Shown: positions 8,569 through 17,687, numbered from the stretch's first letter. The stretch: DNA of 40,916 nucleotides from Undibacterium sp. (GCA_025352365.1 JANXTO010000015.1:1-40916), one strand, 5' to 3'. Numbers and translations are program-made. Notes: a model not told the origin generated them from the sequence alone.

Positions 8569-8807
8569 GGTCTTGTCCTTTTTTTATCTGTTCTTAATCG
8601 GCTTGCCTCTGGTATCCAAGATCTAGTATAGGCAATTACATCAATATTTCTATCGGCATTCAATCAGCAGTGATGTGGATAGTTTTAAAGATGCTAGTTT
8701 TATGACGTCGGCTTGAGCATATCCGCTCTTACACTAGTAACACTCTTTTACGACTTTTTATTGGCATTTTTTTGCGTCAACTTCCATGATGCAACTATGT
8801 GTCAATG

Positions 8808-8843
8808 ATCAGCTAATGCATCAGCCAATACATCAGCTAACAC
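8808..8843. repeat. Three tandem 12-bp repeats upstream of the DUF1800 gene
   Basis: Three head-to-tail units ATCAGCTAATGC, ATCAGCCAATAC and ATCAGCTAACAC, differing at few positions, end 19 nt before the predicted -35 of the DUF1800 promoter. The 12-bp period, close to one helical turn, would suit cooperative binding of a regulator. The regulator is unknown. Confidence 0.6.
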
Positions 8844-8862
8844 CTGTCTGAAAAAAAGCAAA

Positions 8863-8890
8863 TTGCCTTAGCTAATCCAGTAACTATAAT
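8863..8890 (+). promoter_or_regulatory. Predicted sigma-70 promoter for the DUF1800 gene
   Basis: TTGCCT (8863-8868), 16 nt, TATAAT (8885-8890), 37 nt before the start codon. The perfect -10 is the main support. In the rest of the 8569-8927 gap I see only the tandem repeats. Confidence 0.45.
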
Positions 8891-8927
8891 AATTATTCGT
8901 CCTCACACCTTTTATCTGGAGTCTTCT

Positions 8928-10619
8928 ATGTACTTTGCGAGCTGGTCAACTAAATTAGTACGACAGTTGCTAACGACCAGTTTAAGCCTGGCCTTCAGTA
9001 TTCCTGCCGCTGCGGCTACGGCTAGCTCAGTGACGACCGATATGCTGCCCACCAAGAGCGACGTCGGTGTCATCCCCAATACCGAGGATGCCGCATTACA
9101 TGTGCTTAACCGGCTAGGCTACGGACCCAAACCAGGCGACATCAATAAAGTCCTGCAAACGGGAGTAAAAAATTATATTCAAACCCAGCTGCATCCAGAA
9201 ACGATTCCCCTGCCTGACACACTAGTCAGACGACTAGACTCCTTAAGCACACAAGAAAGCACTACCGGTCAAATGCTGGGTGACTATTTGATGGCACGCA
9301 AAGAGGTGAAAGAAGCGAAGACCGACAAAGATGGCAAGGACAATGCGAATAATAAAGATGAGCAGCAAAAAGGTCGTGAAATCCTCGTCCGTATGGCAGA
9401 AAATACTGCAGAATCCCGATTGGCACGCGCTATAGAAAGCCCGCGGCAATTAGAAGAAGTGATGGTCGATTTTTGGTTTAATCATTTCAATGTTTTTTCT
9501 GGCAAGGGTTTAGATCGCGCGCTCATCCTCAGCTATGAGCGCGATGCAATTCGCCCCAACGTATTTGGTAATTTTCGCACTTTATTAGGTGCAACTGCTA
9601 AGCATCCGGCGATGTTATTTTATTTAGACAACTGGATGTCAACCTCGGCTGACTACCAGCCTCGCCGTGGCCGAGGTGGCAAATTCGGCCAGCTTAGTCC
9701 GACTAAAAATAAACCCACAGGTTTGAATGAAAACTATGCCCGCGAGTTAATGGAGCTACATACTTTGGGCGTGGACGGTGGGTATAGCCAAAAAGATGTA
9801 ACAGAGTTGGCGCGTATGCTCACTGGATGGACTTTTAATCAACGTGATTTAGTCCGCAGCGGCGTCCAGTTCACCTTTAATGCTGATGCCCATGACAACG
9901 GCCACAAAGTATGGATGGGGAAAGACATCAATCCACGCGGTCAGCAAGAAGGTGAATTCGCGCTCGACATCCTGTCGATGCACCCGAACACCGCGCATCA
10001 CATCGCGTTTGAACTGGCACAATATTTTGTCAGCGACAATCCGCCAGAGGCCTTAGTCAACAGAATGGCACAACGCTATTTAGATACCAGAGGAGAAATT
10101 CGCCCGGTACTGGAAGTGTTATTTTATAGCCCAGAATTTTTCGATAAAACTGCCATCAGTAATAAGTTTAAAACACCTTACCAGTTTGTCTTATCCTCCG
10201 CCCGTGCCAGCGCATTGCCGATCAATAATATCCGTCCTTTGTTAGGTGTTTTATCGCAATTGGGGATGCCTTTATATGGCAGCGTCACACCCGATGGCTA
10301 TAAAAATACCGAGGCAGCCTGGCTCAATCCCGATGCCATCACCCGCAGAATTAATTTTGCGACAGCCTTAGCATCCGGGCGTTTGCCGCTGGATAAAAAG
10401 CTGGATGAGACTAGCCAGACGATGGGTAAAAAGCAATTAGAGAAACAAGCCGACGGCAATCAGAAAAATCGCTCTAACCTGCAAGCATTGGATGCAAACG
10501 CTTTATTTGCGACGTTGGGGAGTTCAATCTCGGCACCGACGCATGAGCTGATTAATGGCAATAAAGAGCAATTACGCGGTGCCTTGGTGTTGGGTAGCCC
10601 TGATTTTATGCATCATTAA
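8928..10619 (+). CDS. DUF1800 family exported protein
   Basis: A 563-residue DUF1800 protein with an N-terminal signal peptide (hydrophobic LLTTSLSLAFSIPAAAATA, about 14-34). Family blocks are present: HVLNRLGYGPKPGD, VMVDFWFNHFNVFSGKG, NENYARELMELHTLGVDGGYSQKDVTELARMLTGWT and the C-terminal LVLGSPDFMHH. The function is unknown; the family nearly always occurs next to DUF1501 genes. A charged, Lys/Asp-rich stretch (about 125-150) looks like a flexible insertion. GGAG lies six bases before the ATG. The partner DUF1501 gene follows on the same strand, separated by an 84-bp repeat. Confidence 0.9.
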   Translation: MYFASWSTKLVRQLLTTSLSLAFSIPAAAATASSVTTDMLPTKSDVGVIPNTEDAALHVLNRLGYGPKPGDINKVLQTGVKNYIQTQLHPETIPLPDTLVRRLDSLSTQESTTGQMLGDYLMARKEVKEAKTDKDGKDNANNKDEQQKGREILVRMAENTAESRLARAIESPRQLEEVMVDFWFNHFNVFSGKGLDRALILSYERDAIRPNVFGNFRTLLGATAKHPAMLFYLDNWMSTSADYQPRRGRGGKFGQLSPTKNKPTGLNENYARELMELHTLGVDGGYSQKDVTELARMLTGWTFNQRDLVRSGVQFTFNADAHDNGHKVWMGKDINPRGQQEGEFALDILSMHPNTAHHIAFELAQYFVSDNPPEALVNRMAQRYLDTRGEIRPVLEVLFYSPEFFDKTAISNKFKTPYQFVLSSARASALPINNIRPLLGVLSQLGMPLYGSVTPDGYKNTEAAWLNPDAITRRINFATALASGRLPLDKKLDETSQTMGKKQLEKQADGNQKNRSNLQALDANALFATLGSSISAPTHELINGNKEQLRGALVLGSPDFMHH

Positions 10620-10747
10620 GCTTGTACCCAACAGGAATAATCAGGCGGCATTCCTGAGAAGTTCATAGGCAACAACACGTCGAGAGATATCAGCTGTCGC
10701 TGATGACAAAGCACGATGTTTGTCTAAAAATTATGGGGCGGCAATAA

Positions 10748-10831
10748 ATATACTCCTACTATGTATATTTTTATCGCCCATACAATCAATGGACAATTAG
10801 GTATTTTTAGTAAAAATAATGGGGAGTATAT
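10748..10831 (-). repeat. 84-bp intergenic element, copy C
   Basis: Reverse-oriented copy. On the plus strand it starts ATATACTCC (10748) and ends GGAGTATAT (10831), a perfect 9-bp terminal inverted repeat. The middle holds the hairpin remnant around ATGGACAATT. It sits in the 336-nt gap between the DUF1800 and DUF1501 genes, which are usually close together. Apart from it I see nothing in 10620-10955. Confidence 0.85.
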
Positions 10832-10955
10832 TTTTTTATCTAGGTATTCATCCCTATATTCGTTTCTATATTTGTCTCTTACGAGCTGTTTAATCTGTAC
10901 CGAATCTATATCCATGCACCGCGGAACCGTTTGCGAAAAACCTGAAGGAAATTCC

Positions 10956-12203
10956 ATGTTACGTCGACACTTTTTAAAAACACTGGCGCTATCGTCAGGC
11001 ATTATGTTGCCGCTGTCACGTAGCGCTTTTGCGCGACAATCGTCGGACGGTGATGTCGCCCAGAAAAAGCTGATTGTGATTATGTTGCGCGGTGCAGTGG
11101 ATGGTTTAAACGTGGTGGCGCCAGTGGGTGATGCCAACTACCGCCGCTTACGCCCGAGTATAGGATTGGCTAAACCGGGAACGGAATTTGGCGCGATCAA
11201 TCTGGACGGTTATTTTGGACTGAATCCAGCCTTGGCAGATTTGACGGATTTATGGAATGAGAAAAAACTCGCCTTCGTCCATTCCAGCGGATCGCCGGAC
11301 ACGACGCGTTCGCACTTTGATGCGCAAGACTATTTAGAGACTGGCACACCTGGTAGAAAAAGCACACAAGATGGCTGGATGAATCGCCTGTTATCGACTT
11401 TGCCGGGTGACAAATACCCTACCCGCTCACTTGCTATTGGTCCGGTAATGCCGCGGATTTTAAGCGGTAATGCTGTCGTCACGAATATCGCCAACGGTGC
11501 CGCAGGCAGCAAAGCGACCTTGCTGGACAATCCAGCTATCGGCAACGCGTTTGATAAAATGTACCAAGGTAAAGCAGCTTATTCGCAGCAATATCAGGAC
11601 GCCAAATCCGCGCATAAAGACATCATGACGGCGTCGATGGATCACATGGATAAAGTAGAAATGGCGGCCAGCAATGGCGCCCCGCTACCGAATGGATTCC
11701 CCGGTGACGCCTCGCGCCTCGGTACATTAATGAAGAATGATCCAAAAATCCAGATGGCATTTTTTGCCTTAGGTGGCTGGGATACGCATGTTAATCAAGG
11801 TTCTGATAAAGGCAAACTGGCAAACTTGCTAAGTCCTTTAGGGAAAGGATTAGCCACACTATCCAAACAACTTGGACCTTTATTTGACGACACCACGATC
11901 GTCGTGATGTCAGAATTTGGCCGCACCGCGCATGAAAACGGTACCGGCGGCACAGATCACGGGCATGGCAATGTGATGTGGGTATTGGGTGGCAAAGTCG
12001 CTGGAGGCAAAGTCCACGGACGCTGGAGCGGGCTGGATGAAAACAGTTTATATGAAGGCCGCGATCTGGCGATTACAACGGACTTCCGTAGCGTCTTGTC
12101 GCAAGTTGCAGAACGCCATCTGCAACTCAGCGACAAACAACTCGCTACGGTCTTCCCCTTAATGCCACGTGCTGATGCGGGTTTGGCATTGTTTGCCTCC
12201 TAA
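10956..12203 (+). CDS. DUF1501 family Tat-exported protein
   Basis: A 415-residue DUF1501 protein, related in fold to the alkaline phosphatase/sulfatase superfamily. It begins MLRRHFLKTLALSSG, a twin-arginine export signal (Arg3-Arg4, FLK), so it is probably folded in the cytoplasm before export. Conserved blocks include VIMLRGAVDGLNVVAP, HSSGSPDTTRSHFDAQDYLETG, FALGGWDTHVNQG, VVMSEFGRTAHENGTGGTDHGHGNVMWVLGG. The histidines and acids of the latter blocks could bind metal. The ATG at 10956 is chosen for its GAAGGA site and the Tat signal; a longer frame to 10761 would run through the repeat. Its usual partner DUF1800 is immediately upstream. No substrate is known. Confidence 0.92.
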   Translation: MLRRHFLKTLALSSGIMLPLSRSAFARQSSDGDVAQKKLIVIMLRGAVDGLNVVAPVGDANYRRLRPSIGLAKPGTEFGAINLDGYFGLNPALADLTDLWNEKKLAFVHSSGSPDTTRSHFDAQDYLETGTPGRKSTQDGWMNRLLSTLPGDKYPTRSLAIGPVMPRILSGNAVVTNIANGAAGSKATLLDNPAIGNAFDKMYQGKAAYSQQYQDAKSAHKDIMTASMDHMDKVEMAASNGAPLPNGFPGDASRLGTLMKNDPKIQMAFFALGGWDTHVNQGSDKGKLANLLSPLGKGLATLSKQLGPLFDDTTIVVMSEFGRTAHENGTGGTDHGHGNVMWVLGGKVAGGKVHGRWSGLDENSLYEGRDLAITTDFRSVLSQVAERHLQLSDKQLATVFPLMPRADAGLALFAS

Positions 12204-12242
12204 GGTATAGCCTAAGTTAAAACGCAAACCAAGCTGGCACAC

Positions 12243-13244
12243 TTATTTTTTGCTGACGACCAATACCGTAAACGTATTATTCATCACCGTTGGCAGATAA
12301 ATCGTATTGGACGAATGGTCCATCGCCATGGTTCTGGCACCTTTGTTGGTCGGTACGTTGGCTACTACGGAATAGTGATTTGCGTCATCTTGATGGATGA
12401 CCGTTAGTGTTCCGGTTCCGCCGCCATTGGATGTAAATATGGTCGCTGTTTCTGCATCAAAGATCGCGGCGTCCGGGTGTTCTCCAATCGCTACATCGGC
12501 TACGCGCTTACCTGTCTTGGCATCGGTCACTGCCATGATTTTATTTTGGCAGGTCGAGAATAAACGTGCATTCGCGGCATCTATCGCCATGCCAGTCGGC
12601 TCTTCACAACCGCTTAACGGCCATTTGGAGACTAGCGTATTAGACGCCACATCAATCACATTAATGCCCGCGTTATCTTCAATATTAAGATAAATTTTTC
12701 CTGCGCCATCACTTACTGCAAACTCTGGCTTACCCGTGACTTTGATGCTGGCAATCTCTGTCAGTTTGATTGCATCAATCACGCTGACGTCTTTACTCTT
12801 TCCGTTAAAGGTAAATAATTTATGTGACGCAGGTTCGTAAAAAATAGCGTCTGGATTGATGCCCGATAACTTAATTTCTACTTTTGTCTGCATGGTGTCC
12901 AGATCAAACACGGTGACGCTATTGCTCGCACCGTTACTGGTGAATCCCAGCTTCAGGTCTTGCGCAAATGCGATGCCGTGGACACCTTTAGTATTGGCAA
13001 TATTAGCGACTTGCTGCCCAGAGGGAAGATCAAGTACCTGCACATGATCACCACGACTAAGGTACAGCCGATGTCGCACGCTATCGATATCGGCATAGTC
13101 CCATTTAGTTAGAGCACCCAAAGAAAACTGCTGTTGCAGAGCGTAGCCAGGCAATCCAGCTGGTGCAGCACTTGCAGAATTAAGTATAAGTGCGGCAGCA
13201 GAACTTAAAAGAGTTGCAGCGACTAAGGAAGTTTTAGTGGTCAT
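12243..13244 (-). CDS. YncE-like periplasmic beta-propeller protein
   Basis: A 333-residue protein with a signal peptide (about 1-26, ending ASA) followed by seven-bladed-propeller repeats of the YVTN/YncE type (DYADIDSVRHRLYLSRGDHVQVLD, KGVHGIAFAQD, NSVTVFDLDT, KLFTFNGKSKDVSVIDA, GINVIDVASNTLV). YncE of E. coli is a periplasmic propeller that binds DNA and is iron regulated; the role here is not known. No clear ribosome site precedes the ATG. It converges with the DUF1501 gene, with only 39 nt between the stops. Confidence 0.85.
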   Translation of the reverse strand: MTTKTSLVAATLLSSAAALILNSASAAPAGLPGYALQQQFSLGALTKWDYADIDSVRHRLYLSRGDHVQVLDLPSGQQVANIANTKGVHGIAFAQDLKLGFTSNGASNSVTVFDLDTMQTKVEIKLSGINPDAIFYEPASHKLFTFNGKSKDVSVIDAIKLTEIASIKVTGKPEFAVSDGAGKIYLNIEDNAGINVIDVASNTLVSKWPLSGCEEPTGMAIDAANARLFSTCQNKIMAVTDAKTGKRVADVAIGEHPDAAIFDAETATIFTSNGGGTGTLTVIHQDDANHYSVVANVPTNKGARTMAMDHSSNTIYLPTVMNNTFTVLVVSKK

Positions 13245-13336
13245 GATTTTAAGAGGAGAGTTTGAGGTGAAAGAAGGAAACGCAAAAACTTATAAACAAA
13301 TCGCCAGCAAAGATAACAGATTTTTAATGTCTACAT

Positions 13337-13444
13337 GACTAACGCAAAATTGCCCCGGCAAGGTCTAACGACGACGACAGTATTTAGTACCTAAGTTACC
13401 AAGACCCAGCGCTGCAACGTAACTGGGACTGTTTTGCGTCAGTC
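13337..13444 (+). repeat. MITE-like element, family 2, copy 1
   Basis: A 108-nt element with imperfect terminal inverted repeats: GACTAACGCAAAATTG at the left and the complement of GACTGACGCAAAAC at the right. It aligns along nearly its whole length with the reverse complement of 39727-39826 (shared CGACGACAGTA, TAGTAC, CTGCAA, TGGG). It has no coding capacity. The ends resemble those of IS5-like insertion sequences (inference). It lies in the 393-nt gap between two divergent envelope genes; nothing else is visible there. Confidence 0.75.
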
Positions 13445-13637
13445 CTTCTGGAGCATCGCTGACATCAAAGAAACAATTGCTTACTTCCGAAACAATTTGA
13501 ATGTAATACAGTTTAGGCTCAATAACGTTGAGTAATCAGTGAGGCAAAATTCACTTATTTTCAAATCAAGATGATTGCACAATGATTGAAATAGCCGAGT
13601 TGATAATTGAATTAAGAAATAAGGAGCAAGGACAAAA

Positions 13638-14018
13638 ATGAATAACAAACTGAATAAAATTTTATTCGCGCTGGCCGTAGTTTCATTGGCTGGTTGTGCC
13701 ACCACGGTCAGAGAACGTGTCGTCGTCAGAGAGCAACCACCACAAGTCATCGTAAGGCAAATACCAGCGCCGATTACCGAAGTCATTGATGTGCAGCCAG
13801 GTCCCGGTTATGCATGGGTGCAAGGACATTGGGCCTGGCATGGCAATGCATGGGTATGGCAACGTGGTCATTGGTACCAAGGTGCGGTTCGTCCTATGCC
13901 AGCTTTGATTGTCGAACAAATGTATGCAGCACCTAGCCCTCGTCATTATTGGGTACCAGGTCATTGGCACTGGCGCGGAAATGACTGGGCTTGGGAAAAA
14001 GGTCGTTGGGTAGAGTGA
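13638..14018 (+). CDS. WXXGXW (YXWGXW) repeat lipoprotein
   Basis: A 126-residue lipoprotein: signal peptide with lipobox LAGC (Cys20), a charged strand segment, then two long Trp/Gly/His repeats (YAWVQGHWAWHGNAWVWQRGHW and HYWVPGHWHWRGNDWAWEKGRW, each here quoted in part of its length) typical of the YXWGXW repeat family common in betaproteobacteria. It is probably anchored in the outer membrane. The function is unknown. A strong AAGGAG site precedes the start. A hairpin TTGAGC/GCTCAA (14031-14050) directly after the stop may end its transcript, although no T run follows. Confidence 0.9.
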   Translation: MNNKLNKILFALAVVSLAGCATTVRERVVVREQPPQVIVRQIPAPITEVIDVQPGPGYAWVQGHWAWHGNAWVWQRGHWYQGAVRPMPALIVEQMYAAPSPRHYWVPGHWHWRGNDWAWEKGRWVE

Positions 14019-14236
14019 TTTGATGAAGGGTTGAGCTGGCGTCGGCTCAAACTCAATTCAAACTCAAGTGACATTTAGGTACCATAGCGAATTACTGTAG
14101 ATAATCTGTTTTTCGCTATGGCATCTCAGGGGCTCAATAAAACCAGTTAGCAAGTTCGCACGATAATGTTGGTCACATGCTTGTAATGAATACCCCGTAG
14201 AGTTCGCCATTCTTAATTATTGATGTTGAGGATGTG

Positions 14237-16387
14237 ATGACTTTTAAATTTGCAACGAATTTAACTCTGAATGTAACGCCAAAGTTAACTCGCTTAACCC
14301 CCATCGCTGCAGCGATTGCTACACTGACGATCGGTCTGGCTGGTTGTGGTAGCACTACCCCATCCTTACCAAGCGTTGCAGAAGGTACGACCTTGCAAAT
14401 TGGTTTGCTAGAAACGACCGATATTCATTCTAACGTTCTCAGCTATAACTATTATTCCTTAGCCGCTGATACCAGCCTTGGCTTAGAGCGCACATCCACT
14501 TTGATTCAATCTGCCCGTGCAGAAAATCCAAACAATGTTTTATTGGATGACGGCGATGTTATTCAAGGTACCTTGTTAGGCGACTATCAGGCAGTCGCCG
14601 CACCGATCACTTGCAGCTCTACGCTGGCCGTACATAAAGTCATGAATGGCTTACAGTTTGACGGTGGCGGTATGGGCAATCATGAGTTTAATTATGGCCT
14701 TGGCTTCTTAAGTCAAATCACGAATACTGATTTCGGTGTGACCGGCGTGTCTAAACCTGCTGGCACTTGCGGCGCACCTAACTTCCCGGTTGTGCTGACC
14801 AACGTGAATAGCGTCTCCAGCCAAAAACCGATTTTTCAACCGTACGCAGTATTGCCGAAGCAATTCACCGCGACAGCACCGGACGGTAGCAAAGTCAGCG
14901 TCAAACTTAACATCGGCATCATGAGTTTTGTCCCTCCACAAATTATGGATTGGGATCAAAAAAATCTGGCTGGAAAAGTCTATGTCAATGGCGTACAAGA
15001 ATCCGCCACACAATACGTGCCTGAATTGCGTAGCAAAGGTGCTGACTTAGTCGTTGCACTGTCGCATGGTGGCTTAGACGCTACTGCTTACAGCCCTAAA
15101 ATGGAAAACGGTAGCCTCTACTTAGCCAATACCGGGATTGATGCATTGATGATAGGTCATGCTCACTTAATCTTCCCAAAAGGGAAAGAAATTGGAGCCG
15201 CAGCACTTGATCCTTCTTTTACAGCATTCCCTGCCAGCGCCAATGTGGATGCCGTCAATGGTTTCGTCAATGGTGTACCAACGGTGATGGCACAAAGCTG
15301 GGGCCGTCGCTTAGGCATCATCAAAATGACCTTGATTTATCAAAGTGGCAAATGGGTAGTTCAGCCAGCTAAAACAACCGTTGAATCCCGTGGCTTTAAA
15401 TATCTCGATGGTACTAACATCGTCGCTGCTGACGCTAAGATTGCACCATTAGTCGCCACTGAACATGCAGCCACTATTGCCTATGCCAAACAACCACTCG
15501 GCGTAAGTACAGACTTTGAAATGTCGTCTTATTTCTCTCTGGTGGGTGACGTTAGCGCCATCCAACTGGTCAATCAGGCGCAACTGGACTATGTGAAAAA
15601 CTTTATTGCCAGCAGCACCGATGCAACCTTGGCTAGCTACAAAAATATCCCGGTGATCTCTTGCAGCGCACCGTTTAAAGCAGGACGCAACGGACCAACT
15701 GACTTTACTGATGTAGCGCCGGGTGCCTCCCCTGCTGCCACTTTTGCTTTACAAGTGCGTAATCCTGGTGATCTGTATTTGTATAGCAATAATAATTTGC
15801 AGGCAGTCAAAATCAAAGGCGCTGACCTTAAAAACTGGCTGGAAACATCAGCCAAACAATTTGCGCAAATTGACATCTCAAAAACCGCAGAACAAGACTT
15901 GGTGCCGTCCTACTCTACGATTTATAACTATGATGTGTTCTATGCTGAGAACAACGCACTGCAATACCAAATTGATGTCACTAAGCCCGTCGGAAGCCGC
16001 ATTACTAATTTAACTTATCTGGGTAAAGCAGTCGCAGATACAGATGATTTTATCGTCGCAACCAATGATTACCGTGCAGGTGGTGGTGGTAATTTCCCTG
16101 GTATAGACGGCAGCAAAACGATCATCAAATCACCAGATTCCAATCAAACTGTGGTCAGCAATTATTTACAAAAGCTGGGCACACAAACCGGCAAAGTCAG
16201 TTTAGCCAGCAATGGCAGCGCAAAAAGCTGGAGCTTCGTCAAAACTACTACTGCGGGTCCAGTGATACTTCGCTCCTCACCTGGTCATTTGGCATTGGCA
16301 AAAAATGCCGGTCTCAATCTGGTGACGCTGGAAGGTGGATTGGATGCCAGTGGCTTTAGTAAATATGCGATTGATCTGAGTAAGTAA
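14237..16387 (+). CDS. cpdB: CpdB-like 2',3'-cyclic-nucleotide phosphodiesterase / 3'-nucleotidase, lipoprotein
   Basis: A 716-residue two-domain 5'-nucleotidase-family enzyme that should hydrolyse 2',3'-cyclic nucleotides and 3'-nucleotides outside the cytoplasm. The metallophosphatase motifs are TTDIHSN (60-66), LDDGDVIQG, GNHEFNYG, ALSHGG and IGHAHL. The C-terminal substrate domain has AVKIKGADLKNWLE and ATNDYRAGGGGNFPG. The N-terminus carries a lipobox, LAGC with Cys37, so it is predicted to be membrane anchored, unlike the soluble periplasmic E. coli enzyme. The ATG at 14237 has GAGG five bases upstream; the GTG one codon earlier is too close to it. Likely a single-gene unit. The symbol is by family; specificity is not proven. 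Confidence 0.87.
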   Translation: MTFKFATNLTLNVTPKLTRLTPIAAAIATLTIGLAGCGSTTPSLPSVAEGTTLQIGLLETTDIHSNVLSYNYYSLAADTSLGLERTSTLIQSARAENPNNVLLDDGDVIQGTLLGDYQAVAAPITCSSTLAVHKVMNGLQFDGGGMGNHEFNYGLGFLSQITNTDFGVTGVSKPAGTCGAPNFPVVLTNVNSVSSQKPIFQPYAVLPKQFTATAPDGSKVSVKLNIGIMSFVPPQIMDWDQKNLAGKVYVNGVQESATQYVPELRSKGADLVVALSHGGLDATAYSPKMENGSLYLANTGIDALMIGHAHLIFPKGKEIGAAALDPSFTAFPASANVDAVNGFVNGVPTVMAQSWGRRLGIIKMTLIYQSGKWVVQPAKTTVESRGFKYLDGTNIVAADAKIAPLVATEHAATIAYAKQPLGVSTDFEMSSYFSLVGDVSAIQLVNQAQLDYVKNFIASSTDATLASYKNIPVISCSAPFKAGRNGPTDFTDVAPGASPAATFALQVRNPGDLYLYSNNNLQAVKIKGADLKNWLETSAKQFAQIDISKTAEQDLVPSYSTIYNYDVFYAENNALQYQIDVTKPVGSRITNLTYLGKAVADTDDFIVATNDYRAGGGGNFPGIDGSKTIIKSPDSNQTVVSNYLQKLGTQTGKVSLASNGSAKSWSFVKTTTAGPVILRSSPGHLALAKNAGLNLVTLEGGLDASGFSKYAIDLSK

Positions 16388-16428
16388 GTTTAAATATATG
16401 AGTTTAAATCCCGTTTAAAGACTTTTAA

Positions 16429-16512
16429 ACACAGACGCGTTAAATCAGGGGGAAATCAAGGAAAGCTCATTTTAGTTTAATAGCTTTCTCTTGATGTTCT
16501 CTGCGTCTTTGT
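16429..16512. repeat. Foldback repeat after cpdB
   Basis: Nested inverted repeats: an outer pair ACAGACGC / GCGTCTTTGT (16431-16438, 16503-16512) encloses ATCAAGGAAAGCT (16455-16467) / AGCTTTCTCTTGAT (16482-16495), complementary with one bulge. The outer arms resemble the widespread bacterial CACAGAGACGC-type interspersed repeats. It may end the cpdB transcript but has no T run. Confidence 0.6.
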
Positions 16513-16577
16513 AGCGGAATCTTTTACCATTTACGTCTTACGATTCAAACTCGCTTCACCCTTATTTCTACGTCTTT

Positions 16578-17369
16578 ATGCCCTCACCTATTCACCACTT
16601 CCGGCTCGCATCGTCGCTTTTAGTTTTAGCTACGGGCTTTAACTTATCTGCCTGCCAAATCGAATCGAATAATCCCTTCAATAATCAGGTTAATACGCAA
16701 GTAAGCAAGCCAGTCAATTCGGCAGAGATAGAGTCGACAGGTATGCTGGCCATGCATGGCAGGCAAGCTAAAGCAGAAACGCAGTTACGCCTATGGGCAG
16801 AAGCAGGCATGCCTGTCGCCCAACGAGAATTAGCTTTGCTGTATATGACCCGCCCCGCACAACGTTCAGCAGCAATGGCATTATTTGAGCAAGCGGCAAA
16901 TGGCGGTGATGCCGAGGCGGCGTTTCAATTAGGTGAGTTATATCGCCTGCCGCATGTAGATCATCCCAGCGATTTTGCTAAGGCATGGTCCTGGTACCAA
17001 AAAGCAGCAGAAAGCAACAGCCCCAACGCTGCACTCATGCTGGCGCGCATGGCAAAAAATGGAGAAGGCGTTGTACGTGATGACGTCTTAGCCGTAAAGT
17101 GGCTGATGACTGCAAGCGATCTTGGCAGTCCGCAAGCGATGTTTTTATTATCGAATGCCTACCTCGCAGGTCAAGGCGTCAAAGCCAATCCAGGCAAAGC
17201 CCGCGAGCTATTAGAAATGTCGGCAAAACTGGATTACCCGGTTGCGATTCACGCCCTGGCGATGGCCTTACAAGGTGGCGACATGCAAATCCCCAAGGAT
17301 GATATTCGTGCTGGTCACTTACTCAAAGAAGCGACTGAAGAAAGACATAACAACTGGAATAATCTTTAA
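16578..17369 (+). CDS. Sel1-repeat (TPR-like) lipoprotein
   Basis: A 263-residue protein with a signal peptide ending in lipobox LSAC (Cys26), a short linker, then five or so Sel1-like repeats (about 60-255) such as GDAEAAFQLGELYRLP, SPNAALMLARMAKNGEGV and SPQAMFLLSNAYLAGQGVKAN. Such helical solenoids bind other proteins; here it is probably anchored on the periplasmic side of a membrane. The partner is unknown. No strong ribosome site is seen before the ATG. It converges with the small membrane protein gene at 17445. Confidence 0.85.
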   Translation: MPSPIHHFRLASSLLVLATGFNLSACQIESNNPFNNQVNTQVSKPVNSAEIESTGMLAMHGRQAKAETQLRLWAEAGMPVAQRELALLYMTRPAQRSAAMALFEQAANGGDAEAAFQLGELYRLPHVDHPSDFAKAWSWYQKAAESNSPNAALMLARMAKNGEGVVRDDVLAVKWLMTASDLGSPQAMFLLSNAYLAGQGVKANPGKARELLEMSAKLDYPVAIHALAMALQGGDMQIPKDDIRAGHLLKEATEERHNNWNNL

Positions 17370-17444
17370 AGAATCACTCTATCCTATTAATATCAATCCC
17401 CCATCGCTCTCCATTTAAGCGCTTGTTTGGTAGGCATGCCAAAG

Positions 17445-17687
17445 TCAGTCGTAAAAATATAAGGCAGCACATAAAGCTATGCCAACGATATAGAGCAACC
17501 AGGTGTCTGATACCGCATAGGGATACAGCATTAAACCAACGGCGATCCATTTAGTTTTTGTGCGAGAAGTTTTTTTGCCGTAGCGATATGCGGCAATCCC
17601 GATGATACTAAACAGTATCATGCCGATGAGATAAGCCGGCGTGGGAAGAGTCAAGCCCAAACTGTTCAGGGTGTTTAGATCATCCAT
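17445..17687 (-). CDS. Small two-helix membrane protein
   Basis: An 80-residue protein with two predicted transmembrane segments (PAYLIGMILFSIIGIAAY and WLLYIVGIALCAALYFY) around a basic loop (RYGKKTSRTKTKW). It resembles a small uncharacterised membrane protein seen in betaproteobacteria (recollection, not searched). The ATG at 17687 is preferred over a TTG eight codons upstream; neither has a good ribosome site. Function unknown. Confidence 0.65.
   Translation of the reverse strand: MDDLNTLNSLGLTLPTPAYLIGMILFSIIGIAAYRYGKKTSRTKTKWIAVGLMLYPYAVSDTWLLYIVGIALCAALYFYD

Noticed and set aside
10761-10955. 65-codon N-terminal extension of the DUF1501 protein
   Set aside because: It would be encoded largely by repeat copy C, and it would place residues before the Tat signal. 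The ATG at 10956 has a GAAGGA site.
13260-13286. A GGAAACG-AAAA-type sequence near the YncE-like start, considered as a further family 2 repeat end
   Set aside because: Only a short ACGCAAAA match without the rest of the terminal repeat.
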